NCBI GenBank assembly: GCA_964355005.1
Contig: CAYHBX010000011.1
Span: 1 to 20,337 of the forward strand
DNA: 20,337 nt
From: JAUSKF01 sp964355005
Lineage (GTDB): Bacteria; Patescibacteriota; Minisyncoccia; UBA6257; WO2-44-18
Direction: 5' to 3'
Position numbers and translations under genes: made by a program. Positions 1 through 5,946 of the stretch are shown piece by piece (position 1 is the first letter of the stretch; every line of letters begins with the position of its first letter). Below the pieces are notes generated by a model, which made no database searches, was not told the origin of the DNA, and saw nothing but the letters and a program-made list of their open reading frames with translations.

Positions 1-54
1 TTCTGGATTCCCGCTGGAGTTTACCCCGTACCGCGATACGGGGCGGGAATGACA
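1..54. repeat. Partial copy of a palindromic intergenic repeat (R1), cut by the window edge
   Basis: Bases 5-55 are identical to 1246-1296. The segment contains CCCCGTA/TACGGGG hairpin arms inside ATTCCCGC/GCGGGAAT arms and ends in GGAATGACA. The missing left half should lie outside the window. The copy ends about 10 bases before the -10 box (TATAAT, 65-70) of the first gene. Elements of the form TGTCATTCC...GGAATGACA are common dispersed repeats in many bacterial genomes. Confidence 0.8.
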
Positions 55-99
55 GTTAATTTTCTATAATGAATACAGCTCCTTTCCTTGGAGATCAAT

Positions 100-318
100 A
101 TGAAAGACATCTCCAAAGACATCCTGACGCTCGCCAAGGTGTTTTTGGCGGTCGTCGCCGGATTGATAGTTTTCGCTGCCTTTTTTGGGGTGGGGGCGAT
201 AGATACTTGGATATATGGCTTGCTATTGGTCATAAATATAGTCCTAGCTACCCTAATTGCGGTTTTAGTAATGGTGATTTTAATAGTGATCGGCGGCCGG
301 TTTTTCCGTCTGTTCTAG
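100..318 (+). CDS. Small two-helix membrane protein (72 aa)
   Basis: This is an unrecognised, very hydrophobic protein with two or more membrane segments at about residues 12-33 and 38-66. A short amphipathic N-terminus (MKDISKDIL) and a basic end (GGRFFRLF) flank them. The ATG at 100 is chosen because GGAG at 90-93 lies six bases upstream; an in-frame TTG at 88 lacks this spacing. A TATAAT at 65-70 is a plausible -10, but no good -35 is visible because that region belongs to the R1 repeat. A weak hairpin followed by six T (337-356) may end the transcript. It is the first of several stand-alone SD-led membrane genes here. No function can be assigned. Confidence 0.7.
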   Translation: MKDISKDILTLAKVFLAVVAGLIVFAAFFGVGAIDTWIYGLLLVINIVLATLIAVLVMVILIVIGGRFFRLF

Positions 319-336
319 ACACAATACTCCCAAAAC

Positions 337-366
337 CTTGATTTCAAGCCTTTTTTGAGGGCTTGA
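337..366 (+). terminator. Weak terminator or hairpin overlapping the next -35 box
   Basis: CTTGA/TCAAG forms a small hairpin followed by TTTTTT (351-356). An alternative stem pairs TCAAGCC (344-350) with GGCTTGA (360-366). The right arm of the second stem overlaps the TTGACA -35 box of the downstream promoter, so the two pairings could be exclusive. Confidence 0.4.
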
Positions 367-390
367 CAAATCCAGTAGGTATGCTATAAT
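363..390 (+). promoter_or_regulatory. Sigma70-type promoter for the 503 gene
   Basis: TTGACA (363-368), a 16-base spacer and TATAAT (385-390): both hexamers match consensus. Transcription should start near 397, giving a leader of about 105 bases before the start codon. Confidence 0.85.
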
Positions 391-496
391 GCCTTTGTTA
401 GTCGTTGACAGCACATTAAATCAACCCGAGCGTCCTGACTCAAAGAGTCGGCGAATGCTCACAACCGGCCTAAACCCTAACGGGTCGGCCAAGGAG
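391..496 (+). promoter_or_regulatory. Structured 5' leader, candidate cis-regulatory RNA
   Basis: Two hairpins are visible: GACTC-AAA-GAGTC near 438-452, and a stem with GGCC outer arms and ACCC/GGGT inner arms ending at 490. The second ends directly before the AAGGAG ribosome site at 491-496. The leader is far longer than others in the window. No known riboswitch class is recognised. Confidence 0.4.
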
Positions 497-502
497 ATAA
501 GC

Positions 503-856
503 ATGAATCCCTACAGCCACCTGCTCATGTCGTTCGTGATCGTGGCGGTCGCCGGTCTCGTGATCTTCGGCCAGGCGATCTGGCAGAAGGTGTCGGCGCC
601 TTTCCGGTGGTTCAGCCGCCGGATGAAGGACCTCACCGGGGACTACTCCGGAGAGGACAGCGACCAGTGGGTCGCGCCGCCCCCGAAGTACCCGCTCGGT
701 ACCCTGGTGGAATATCAGGGCCACCGTGGCGGGCCGCGGTGGGGGACAGTCGTCGGATCGCGAGAGCACGGCCTTCATGGCCAGGCTCGCGTGAACGTCG
801 GACCGGGAAAGTTCTCGGCCTGGCGGAGCTGGTCGAAGCTGGAGAAGGTCCAGTGA
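503..856 (+). CDS. GC-rich single-pass membrane protein with basic SH3-like tail (117 aa)
   Basis: Residues 6-27 form one membrane helix (LLMSFVIVAVAGLVIFGQ). A basic stretch (FRWFSRRMKD), an acidic linker and a C-terminal segment of short strands follow. The tail (YPLGTLVEYQGHRGGPRWGTVVGS... to ...SWSKLEKVQ) resembles a small SH3-like barrel; this is an inference from pattern only. ATG 503 is set by AAGGAG at 491-496, six bases away; an upstream in-frame ATG at 389 falls in the promoter. The gene uses far more G and C in third positions (GTC, CTG, GCG, CGG) than its neighbours, so recent transfer or special expression is possible. It has its own promoter, a long structured leader and a strong terminator. 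Function unknown. Confidence 0.75.
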   Translation: MNPYSHLLMSFVIVAVAGLVIFGQAIWQKVSAPFRWFSRRMKDLTGDYSGEDSDQWVAPPPKYPLGTLVEYQGHRGGPRWGTVVGSREHGLHGQARVNVGPGKFSAWRSWSKLEKVQ

Positions 857-879
857 CGCCCAGTTCAGTATTCAAACGG

Positions 880-978
880 CCGGCGCTTGGCGCCGGATCA
901 ACAAACCGCCCGGTCCCGCACACCCAAAGTGTGCTGGGACTCGCGCGACACGCCCCCCAACCTTGGGGGGTCTTTTTT
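880..978 (+). terminator. Triple-hairpin 3' region ending in a strong terminator
   Basis: Three hairpins follow the gene: CCGGCGC-TTG-GCGCCGG (880-896); GTCCC/GGGAC closing GCACAC/GTGTGC (913-940); and CCCCCCA/TGGGGGG (953-970) followed by TCTTTTTT (971-978). The last is a classic intrinsic terminator. The first two add stable structure that a simple terminator does not need. Confidence 0.85.
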
Positions 979-982
979 ATGC

Positions 983-1020
983 CAATTTTCTTCGCGAGTA
1001 TTCGAGCGATAAGAAAATTG
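983..1020. repeat. Imperfect inverted repeat
   Basis: CAATTTTCTT (983-992) and AAGAAAATTG (1011-1020) pair over 10 bases, with CGC/GCG pairing inside. No T-run follows on either strand, so it is not an obvious terminator. The rest of 979-1205 holds no supported gene. Confidence 0.5.
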
Positions 1021-1022
1021 AG

Positions 1023-1090
1023 CACCCCGTACATTTTGTGGCATAGATATTTTCAGAGGAAGTCAGAGCCGGAGGCGATGCAGTTCGCAG
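1023..1090 (+). repeat. Dispersed intergenic repeat (R2), copy 1
   Basis: It shares ACCCCGTAC at its start and a conserved core, CAGAGCCG(G/A)AGGCG, then TGCAGTTCG, with 17811-17878. The two copies have drifted between these blocks. Neither contains an open frame that is conserved. Confidence 0.5.
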
Positions 1091-1205
1091 AGAAAATAAG
1101 CAAGGGAAATTTTGATACAAATTGTGCGTGGGTTGTCTGCTTCCCCGGCGAGCTAGTAGTTGTCATCATAAACCTCTCCCGGCCGTCATTGCGAGTCCTT
1201 TCCTT

Positions 1206-1295
1206 TGTCATTCCGGCCTTGAGCCGGAATCTAGTGTATAATTTTGGATTCCCGCTGGAGTTTACCCCGTACCGCGATACGGGGCGGGAATGACA
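1206..1295. repeat. Complete palindromic intergenic repeat (R1), 90 bp
   Basis: The ends TGTCATTCC and GGAATGACA are inverted. Nested inside are TTCCGGC/GCCGGAA (1211-1229), ATTCCCGC/GCGGGAAT (1248-1291) and CCCCGTA/TACGGGG (1265-1284). The right half is identical to bases 5-54. It carries no gene and looks like a non-autonomous (MITE- or REP-like) element. Confidence 0.8.
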
Positions 1296-1326
1296 GACGA
1301 ATTACGCGCGAAAACAGCCATGCCAG

Positions 1327-1354
1327 TTGCAATATTCAGTGAATCTTGTATAAT
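1327..1354 (+). promoter_or_regulatory. Sigma70-type promoter for the 1385/1481 gene pair
   Basis: TTGCAA (1327-1332), a 16-base spacer and TATAAT (1349-1354). The next SD is at 1373-1378. Confidence 0.75.
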
Positions 1355-1384
1355 ACTCCTAGTTTCTTCAACGAGGAGATGGCG

Positions 1385-1480
1385 ATGACTTGGCCTGAGG
1401 CTCTCGTCGCCTGCGTGGCGATCGTTTCATTTTTGACGTTTCTTGTGGCGCTTCTTTATTTTATACACAAGGAGGACTAG
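1385..1480 (+). CDS. Single-pass membrane microprotein (31 aa)
   Basis: The product is MTWPEALVACVAIVS... ending FIHKED: one membrane helix (about residues 6-27) and a short charged tail. GAGGAG at 1373-1378 lies six bases before ATG 1385, which decides this start over an in-frame ATG at 1379 that abuts the SD. The stop codon touches the ATG of the next gene (TAG 1478-1480, ATG 1481). The last codons also carry the next gene's AAGGAGG site, so translation is probably coupled. Its size would make most gene finders miss it. Promoter, SD and coupling together support it as real. Function unknown. Confidence 0.65.
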   Translation: MTWPEALVACVAIVSFLTFLVALLYFIHKED

Positions 1481-1645
1481 ATGAATTGCTGGACGTGGGT
1501 GCTGGCGGCGCTGATGCTCGGTGGAGCGATTCTCGCGATTTGGATTGCTTGGCGAATCCATAAAATTGACCGAAAAGTAAAAGACGAAAAGGATCGACTG
1601 GAAAGAGAAAACAGAGAAAATCGTCGGAAGATTTCCGATCGGTAG
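1481..1645 (+). CDS. Membrane protein with basic coiled-coil tail (54 aa)
   Basis: One membrane helix (about residues 4-25, WVLAALMLGGAILAIWIAW) is followed by a highly charged helix (RIHKIDRKVKDEKDRLERE...) with heptad-like spacing. AAGGAGG (1469-1475) sits five bases before the ATG. It is the second gene of a two-gene transcript that begins at the 1327-1354 promoter and ends at the 1653-1676 terminator. The plan of helix plus basic coil recurs in genes at 5685, 5947, 6688 and 19065. It could be a scaffold or a partner of another membrane protein, but no function is known. Confidence 0.7.
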   Translation: MNCWTWVLAALMLGGAILAIWIAWRIHKIDRKVKDEKDRLERENRENRRKISDR

Positions 1646-1652
1646 AGGAACG

Positions 1653-1676
1653 GCCCGTTGCAAAACGGGCTTTTTT
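1653..1676 (+). terminator. Intrinsic terminator, -35 of the tRNA promoter in its loop
   Basis: GCCCGTT-GCAA-AACGGGC followed by six T. The loop and flanking bases form TTGCAA (1658-1663), the -35 of the tRNA-His promoter. Confidence 0.9.
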
Positions 1677-1686
1677 GTTGTAAAAT
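1658..1686 (+). promoter_or_regulatory. Promoter of tRNA-His, embedded in the preceding terminator
   Basis: TTGCAA (1658-1663), a 17-base spacer and TAAAAT (1681-1686) predict a start near 1693, ten bases before the tRNA. Confidence 0.65.
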
Positions 1687-1702
1687 GGGCAGGTAGTAAT
1701 AT

Positions 1703-1774
1703 GGTGCCCGTAGCTTAGTGGTAAAGCTCCGCTCTGTGGCAGCGGCAATGTGGGTTCGATTCCCATCGGGCACC
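1703..1774 (+). tRNA. tRNA-His (anticodon GTG)
   Basis: The acceptor stem pairs GTGCCCG (1704-1710) with CGGGCAC (1767-1773). The encoded extra G at 1703 can pair with C1774, the G-1:C73 pair specific to tRNA-His. The anticodon stem CCGCT/AGCGG encloses CTGTGGC, giving GTG. The T loop is TTCGATT. The CCA end is not encoded and must be added by an enzyme. Confidence 0.97.
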
Positions 1775-1795
1775 CTTCGGGAGCTTCTGATGTAT

Positions 1796-1828
1796 CCCTT
1801 GTTTCCGACCGGCAAGGGTGTTATTTTT
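1796..1828 (+). promoter_or_regulatory. tRNA-His terminator hairpin overlapping a promoter for the Nudix gene
   Basis: CCCTTG/CAAGGG (1796-1801/1813-1818) is followed by a T-rich run. TTGTTT (1799-1804), a 17-base spacer and TATTTT (1822-1827) form a plausible promoter on the same bases. Confidence 0.5.
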
Positions 1829-1861
1829 GGGTCAGCTTAGCGGAGTTAAAGAGGAGGCAAA

Positions 1862-2386
1862 TTGAAAAAGAGACAGGGCGTGAGCGTGATCCTTCGTAAG
1901 CCTTCCGGGAAAATTTTGATGCAACTGCGGGATAATAATACGAAATGTTATCCGAATAAGTGGTGTTTCCCGGGAGGTGGCTTGGATGAAGGCGAGACGC
2001 ATATTGAGGCGGCTGTCAGGGAAGTTTCGGAAGAATGCGAAGTAGTTTTGGACAAAGCAAATCTCAAATATGCCTTCGCGTTTGATCACGACGACACCAA
2101 ATGCGACCTGTTCTTCGGCGCTGATGTCCGCGAGGATATCACAACGGAGTGTCACGAGGGACAGCGGCAGGAGTGGAAGACGTTGGAAGAGATAGAAAGC
2201 TTGCCCGACTTGGTGGATTGGATCCGGCTCGCCCTCCCGCAAGTCCGGACGTTTTTGGAGAAGTGGCCATCGCTCTTATACTGCTCCAAATGCGGCAAAG
2301 AGCTTCCGGTTGCTATCCGGAAAATGGCGGAAAAACTCGGCGCCTTTACCGCCACCTGCAAAAATTGTTCTCCCAATGCCCTTTAA
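1862..2386 (+). CDS. Nudix hydrolase with C-terminal zinc ribbon (174 aa)
   Basis: Nudix enzymes cleave nucleoside diphosphates linked to another group, using Mg2+ held by the Nudix box. The box is clear at residues 38-61: GGLDEGE, seven residues, then REVSEECEV. It fits GX5EX7REUXEEXGU except that Glu replaces the final Gly. The early strand (GVSVILRKPSGKILMQLRD) and KWCFPGGG are typical. The last 40 residues add CSKC and CKNC, a likely zinc ribbon that is not part of the basic Nudix fold. The start is TTG 1862, supported by GAGGAGG five bases upstream. It is a single gene behind tRNA-His, closed by a strong terminator. Substrate unknown: nucleotide-pool cleaning, NADH/ADP-ribose hydrolysis and RNA-related roles are all possible. 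Confidence 0.85.
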   Translation: MKKRQGVSVILRKPSGKILMQLRDNNTKCYPNKWCFPGGGLDEGETHIEAAVREVSEECEVVLDKANLKYAFAFDHDDTKCDLFFGADVREDITTECHEGQRQEWKTLEEIESLPDLVDWIRLALPQVRTFLEKWPSLLYCSKCGKELPVAIRKMAEKLGAFTATCKNCSPNAL

Positions 2387-2392
2387 ATTCCT

Positions 2393-2415
2393 GTCCCCGC
2401 AAGGGGACTTTTTTT
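2393..2415 (+). terminator. Intrinsic terminator of the Nudix gene
   Basis: GTCCCC-GCAA-GGGGAC followed by seven T. Confidence 0.9.
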
Positions 2416-2418
2416 ATT

Positions 2419-2458
2419 TAATCTATTCTAATGTTCTTAAGAACATTAGAATAGATTA
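2419..2458. repeat. Perfect 40-bp palindrome
   Basis: Every base from 2419 to 2458 pairs about the centre TT|AA at 2438/2439. The left half reads TAATCTATTCTAATGTTCTT. It starts three bases after the terminator T-run and has no T-run of its own. The core TTCTTAAGAA resembles TTCTCAAGAA in the palindrome at 9849-9882. Confidence 0.9.
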
Positions 2459-2487
2459 CGCACTTTTTCTTTCGCTGGATCATAGGT

Positions 2488-2493
2488 TATAAT
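2488..2493 (+). promoter_or_regulatory. -10 box for the CrtC/AttH-like gene
   Basis: GGTTATAATTT contains TATAAT (2488-2493), 25 bases before the ATG. No convincing -35 is seen. Confidence 0.55.
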
Positions 2494-2518
2494 TTACGCG
2501 TCGGTATCCAAAAAATAT

Positions 2519-3532
2519 ATGAACAATCCCATCAGTTGCGGAGGCGATCAGAGTCTGCATATTGATCGCTGGCGCTATTTGGATCAGCGCGATCAACCGC
2601 ACAATGCGCATTATTTTGAGTGGAAATATTTTAACTTTATTCAAGGCGATCTCGCCGGTTACGTTGTCTATTACATTGCTGATCCGGAGGCAAAGACTAA
2701 ATTTGGCGGCGGGCGTCTTTTAGTCAGAGTATTCAAGGGAAACAAGGTAGTCGGTTCAATTAAAAAAATTGGCATTGATCAAATTCGTTTTGATCCTTCG
2801 TCGGCCAATGTTTCCATGGATAACGCGACTATTTTTGAAAAGGCCCCCTGTCGTTATGACTTAGCGGGAGCTTTTGACGATGTTTCCTGGAATTTGAATT
2901 ATTACCAGCAAACGCCATCCATCGAATCATTTTCCGATATCAACCCCGGTCTGCTTCGCTGGGAAAAAACCGGCTGGCTTATAAAAATGCCGAAAGCAAA
3001 AGTGGAAGGGGATATCCGGATCGGTAATGAAAAAATTAAAATTAACGGATTGGGATACTCGGATACTAATTGGGGGACGACAATGCCGCTTTTCTCGCGG
3101 TATGAATGGGGTCAATTCAATGATGAAAATATCTCTTTTGTTTTTGGAATTTTGTACGGCCTGCGCAACGCGACGGGCGCTTACTGTTATCTGACTATTG
3201 ATGGAAAAATTATCGCGCTGGAAAACGCGACATCCCATTCAGAGCATGTAGCATGGACACGCGATGCCCAAACCGGTCTCAAGATCCCGGTTGAAAGTGT
3301 TGTTACCATGCAGGACCAGCATTGCATGGTGAAATTTTCCACCAAACTTTTAGCTAACGATACTGTGGGGATGAAAATTTCCTCGTTTCTGCCCAAGTCG
3401 GCGGTTTCCGAGCAGATCGTAGAATACATCGGCGCGGTTGAAAAAGACGGAGAAAAAATTCACGAATTTCACGGCCGAGGATTCCGAGAGTGGTCAACGA
3501 GAACCTGGCGAAACGTGCCGCTTCTATTCTAG
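2519..3532 (+). CDS. CrtC/AttH-like lipocalin-type protein (337 aa)
   Basis: The best clue is NGLGYSDTNWG (residues 176-186), which resembles the G-GYHDHNWG signature of the CrtC (carotenoid 1,2-hydratase)/AttH/tocopherol cyclase-like superfamily. The N-terminal HYFEWKYFNFIQGDLAGYVVYY also suits that two-barrel fold. In CrtC enzymes the motif lies at the active site, but here the usual His-Asp-His is Ser-Asp-Thr, so hydratase activity should not be assumed. No signal peptide or membrane helix is seen, and no other carotenoid gene is nearby. The start at 2519 has no SD; TATAAT lies 25 bases upstream, as for other housekeeping-style genes here. It may bind or modify a lipid-like ligand. The family call is moderately sure; the function is not. 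Confidence 0.6.
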   Translation: MNNPISCGGDQSLHIDRWRYLDQRDQPHNAHYFEWKYFNFIQGDLAGYVVYYIADPEAKTKFGGGRLLVRVFKGNKVVGSIKKIGIDQIRFDPSSANVSMDNATIFEKAPCRYDLAGAFDDVSWNLNYYQQTPSIESFSDINPGLLRWEKTGWLIKMPKAKVEGDIRIGNEKIKINGLGYSDTNWGTTMPLFSRYEWGQFNDENISFVFGILYGLRNATGAYCYLTIDGKIIALENATSHSEHVAWTRDAQTGLKIPVESVVTMQDQHCMVKFSTKLLANDTVGMKISSFLPKSAVSEQIVEYIGAVEKDGEKIHEFHGRGFREWSTRTWRNVPLLF

Positions 3533-3533
3533 C

Positions 3534-3561
3534 TGGACTTTTTATAAAAATCGGCTATAAT
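3534..3561 (+). promoter_or_regulatory. Promoter of groES-groEL
   Basis: TGGACT (3534-3539), a 16-base spacer and TATAAT (3556-3561); the ATG follows at 3580 with no SD. No CIRCE element (TTAGCACTC-N9-GAGTGCTAA) is present, so HrcA control is not supported here. Confidence 0.6.
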
Positions 3562-3579
3562 GGGTAAACAGAAAAACTT

Positions 3580-3873
3580 ATGATCAATTTCAAACCTTTA
3601 TCCAATCACATTTTCATTGAACCGCTTTCCCAGGAGAAAGCGACCAAATCCGGCATTGTTTTGCCGGAAAACGCAGAGAAGGAAAAACCGATGCTCGGCA
3701 AAGTAATCGCCATCGGCCCCGGAAAAATTAACGAAAAGGGAGATCGAATCGCCATGTCCGTGAAAGTCGGCGACAAAGTTTTATTCAAAAAATACGGACC
3801 GGACGAAATTGAAATAGAAGGTAAAAAATATCTGGTCGGAGACGAAGATGATGTTCTTGCGATTTTAGGATAA
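3580..3873 (+). CDS. groES: Co-chaperonin GroES (97 aa)
   Basis: GroES forms the seven-subunit lid of the GroEL folding chamber in the cytoplasm. The sequence has the family's typical length and order: FKPLSNHIFIEP at the start; the mobile loop EKATKSGIVLPENAEKEKP, which contacts GroEL; then GKVIAIGPG and VGDKVLFKKYGPDEIEIEGKKYLV; and the end EDDVLAILG. It lies 45 bases before groEL in the standard groES-groEL order. The leader is short and lacks an SD. A perfect hairpin spans its stop codon (3856-3882). Confidence 0.97.
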   Translation: MINFKPLSNHIFIEPLSQEKATKSGIVLPENAEKEKPMLGKVIAIGPGKINEKGDRIAMSVKVGDKVLFKKYGPDEIEIEGKKYLVGDEDDVLAILG

Positions 3874-3882
3874 AATCGCAAG
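3856..3882 (+). promoter_or_regulatory. Perfect hairpin over the groES stop codon
   Basis: CTTGCGATTTT (3856-3866) pairs fully with AAAATCGCAAG (3872-3882), and A3867/T3871 close a three-base loop. The stop TAA (3871-3873) lies in the loop and right arm. No T-run follows, so it is not a standard terminator; mRNA processing, stability or subunit-ratio control are possible. Confidence 0.6.
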
Positions 3883-3918
3883 AAACTCTAAATACTAATT
3901 TCTAAACCCTAAACTTAT

Positions 3919-5529
3919 ATGGCAAAACAAATTTTATTCAACGAAAAAGCGCGGGAGGCGATGAAGAAGGGCATTGATAAGCTCGCCAAAGCTGTAACCG
4001 CGACTCTCGGTCCGCGCGGCAAGGCGGTGGTTTTAGAAAAAGGATATGGCGCCCCGCAGGTTACTTTTGATGGCGTTACTGTTGCTAAAGAAATTGAGCT
4101 CGAAGATAAATTCGAGAATCTTGGCGCGGAATTGATCAAACAGGCCGCTGATAAAACCAACGATGCTGTCGGTGACGGCACCACGACTTCTATTGTATTA
4201 GCCAATTCTTTGATTGAAGAGGGCGAGAAAATGTTGAAATCCAAGGATGTTAATGTGATCCAACTTGCCGAAGATTTGAAAAAAGGCGCGCTTATTTTGG
4301 CGAAGAATCTGGAGTCTCAGAAAGAGCCCGTCAACGATCCGGCGAAATTGGCCGAGGTGGCTTCGCTTTCCGCTAAGGACAAAGTTATCGGGGGTTTGAT
4401 CGCTGAAGTAATTCATAAAGTTGGCCGCGAGGGAGTGGTCACCGTGGAAGATTCCAACACTATCAGCAATTCCTATGAAGTGGTGGAGGGCATGCAGTTT
4501 GACCGAGGTTTCATTTCGCAATATATGATAACCAATAGCGAGCGGATGGAGGCTTCACTGGAAGACCCGTATATTTTGGTAACCGATAAGAAAATTTCCG
4601 CTATCAATGAAATCCTGCCGGTTTTGGAAAAAGTAGTGCAGAGCGGCAAGAAAGAAATGGTGATTATCGCCGATGACGTGGAGGGCGAAGCTCTGACGAC
4701 CTTGGTTGTGAACAAACTTCGCGGGGTATTTACCGTTTTGCCTTTGAAGGCGCCGGGTTTTGGCGACCGGAAAAAAGAGATGTTGCAGGATATCGCCACC
4801 GTTACGGGCGCGCAATTTATTTCCGAAGAGCTCGGGAAGAAGTTGGACGCGATCGATTTGCATGATCTTGGCGGCGCGCACCGGGTAGTTTCCAACAAAG
4901 ATACCACTACGATTGTTGGCGGAAAGGGAGACAAAAAAGGGATCGCGGAACGAGTAGCGCAATTAAAGGCCCAGCTTCAAAAAGCCGAATCCGGCTTTGA
5001 TAAAGAGAAGTTGCAGGAGCGACTGGGTAAGTTGGCCGGCGGAGTCGCCGTCATTAAAGTCGGCGCGCCGACTGAGTCCGCCCAGAAGGAATTAAAACAG
5101 CGAGTGGAAGACGCGGTAGCCGCGACCAAAGCCGCGATGGAGGAAGGAATTGTTCCGGGCGGCGGAATGGCTTTGTTTTATGCCGGTATGGAACTACGCA
5201 GTCAGCCGAGCGTGGCTAACGATATTTTGATCGCCGCCTCCGAAGCGCCAATCCGCGCCATCATTGAGAACTGCGGCCAATCTCCTGATTTCATTTTGAA
5301 CCAGCTTCCGAAGAAAGCCGGCTGGCAGGGTTTTGACGCCAATAAGGGCAAGATGGGCGACCTGAAAGCCGCCGGTATCGTGGATCCGTTGAAAGTTACC
5401 AAGACCGCTTTAATGAACGCCGTTTCGGTGGCCGCGAACTATTTGACCATCGGCGCCGCCGTTACCGAAATTCCAAAGAAAGAATCTCCATCTGCTCCGC
5501 AGATGCCGGGAGGGATGGGGGAGTACTAG
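3919..5529 (+). CDS. groEL: Chaperonin GroEL (536 aa)
   Basis: This ATP-driven chaperonin encloses unfolded proteins with GroES. Length matches the usual 540 or so. Key regions are present: TLGPRGKAVVLEK near residues 29-41; DGVTVAKEI (51-59); VGDGTTTSIVLA with the catalytic Asp of GDGTTT; the apical DDVEGEALTTLVVNKLRG; PGFGDRKKEML; and the C-terminal nucleotide-site segment DAVAATKAAMEEGIVPGGGMAL. The tail MPGGMGEY is a short version of the usual GGM-rich end. The ATG at 3919 has no SD and follows groES by 45 bases, so both are probably cotranscribed. Downstream, GC-rich hairpins (5551-5582) and a terminator at 5594-5624 end the operon. Confidence 0.98.
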   Translation: MAKQILFNEKAREAMKKGIDKLAKAVTATLGPRGKAVVLEKGYGAPQVTFDGVTVAKEIELEDKFENLGAELIKQAADKTNDAVGDGTTTSIVLANSLIEEGEKMLKSKDVNVIQLAEDLKKGALILAKNLESQKEPVNDPAKLAEVASLSAKDKVIGGLIAEVIHKVGREGVVTVEDSNTISNSYEVVEGMQFDRGFISQYMITNSERMEASLEDPYILVTDKKISAINEILPVLEKVVQSGKKEMVIIADDVEGEALTTLVVNKLRGVFTVLPLKAPGFGDRKKEMLQDIATVTGAQFISEELGKKLDAIDLHDLGGAHRVVSNKDTTTIVGGKGDKKGIAERVAQLKAQLQKAESGFDKEKLQERLGKLAGGVAVIKVGAPTESAQKELKQRVEDAVAATKAAMEEGIVPGGGMALFYAGMELRSQPSVANDILIAASEAPIRAIIENCGQSPDFILNQLPKKAGWQGFDANKGKMGDLKAAGIVDPLKVTKTALMNAVSVAANYLTIGAAVTEIPKKESPSAPQMPGGMGEY

Positions 5530-5550
5530 GTTAGTAAAAAGTTATAAGGT

Positions 5551-5624
5551 TATTCCGCCGGAGGCGGATCCTCCTCCGGAGGAAAAGTAAGAGCAAAAAT
5601 CCCTTTTCAGCAAGCGGATTTTTG
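5551..5624 (+). terminator. Hairpins and terminator after groEL
   Basis: CCGCC/GGCGG and CCTCC/GGAGG hairpins lie at 5551-5582. CAAAAATCC (5594-5602) then pairs with GGATTTTTG (5616-5624), an A/T-ended stem that could terminate transcription on both strands. Confidence 0.65.
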
Positions 5625-5625
5625 T

Positions 5626-5654
5626 TTGACAGAATAAAAAATTAGGTTTATATT
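5626..5654 (+). promoter_or_regulatory. Consensus promoter for the 5685 gene
   Basis: TTGACA (5626-5631), a 17-base spacer and TATATT (5649-5654). It starts two bases after the groEL terminator. Confidence 0.9.
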
Positions 5655-5684
5655 ATTGGTAGAATTTTTCAGGAGGATAACGGG

Positions 5685-5855
5685 ATGGCTGTAATCGTGA
5701 TGGCGCTCACGATCGGAGTTCTAACATGGGCCGGCACACTGAATCCGGCATTGAGTTGCGCGGTGGGATCAGCCAGCCTTTGCATACTTGGTGTTTTAGA
5801 CGGCATTCATGCTCGCCTCAAGAGGATTGACGAAAAGATGAATAAGGAAGGTTGA
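5685..5855 (+). CDS. Small membrane protein with basic coil tail (56 aa)
   Basis: MAVIVMALTIGVLTWAGTL opens a hydrophobic first segment; a second spans about residues 22-40 (LSCAVGSASLCILGVLDG). A basic amphipathic tail, HARLKRIDEKMNKEG, follows. AGGAGG at 5671-5676 lies eight bases before ATG 5685. The gene has its own consensus promoter and a strong terminator, so it is a single transcription unit. The layout of two hydrophobic segments plus a short charged helix matches the genes at 5947 and 6688 in the same cluster. No function is recognised. Confidence 0.7.
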   Translation: MAVIVMALTIGVLTWAGTLNPALSCAVGSASLCILGVLDGIHARLKRIDEKMNKEG

Positions 5856-5866
5856 TGTTTAATTTT

Positions 5867-5888
5867 AACCGCGCACGGCGCGGTTTTT
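5867..5888 (+). terminator. Intrinsic terminator
   Basis: AACCGCGC-ACG-GCGCGGTT followed by further T; the next TTGACA begins at 5891. Confidence 0.88.
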
Positions 5889-5890
5889 GG

Positions 5891-5919
5891 TTGACAAACA
5901 AGTTTGATTACGATATATT
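5891..5919 (+). promoter_or_regulatory. Consensus promoter for the 5947 gene
   Basis: TTGACA (5891-5896), a 17-base spacer and TATATT (5914-5919), directly behind the previous terminator. Confidence 0.9.
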
Positions 5920-5946
5920 ATCGTCAGTTCCAGCTTAGGAGACGCC

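Noticed and set aside
607..1293. Open frame of 228 codons over the end of the GC-rich gene and beyond
   Set aside because: It overlaps a better-supported gene, crosses a strong terminator and the whole R1 repeat, and has no ribosome site.
3534..3580. CIRCE heat-shock operator before groES
   Set aside because: No TTAGCACTC/GAGTGCTAA pair is present.
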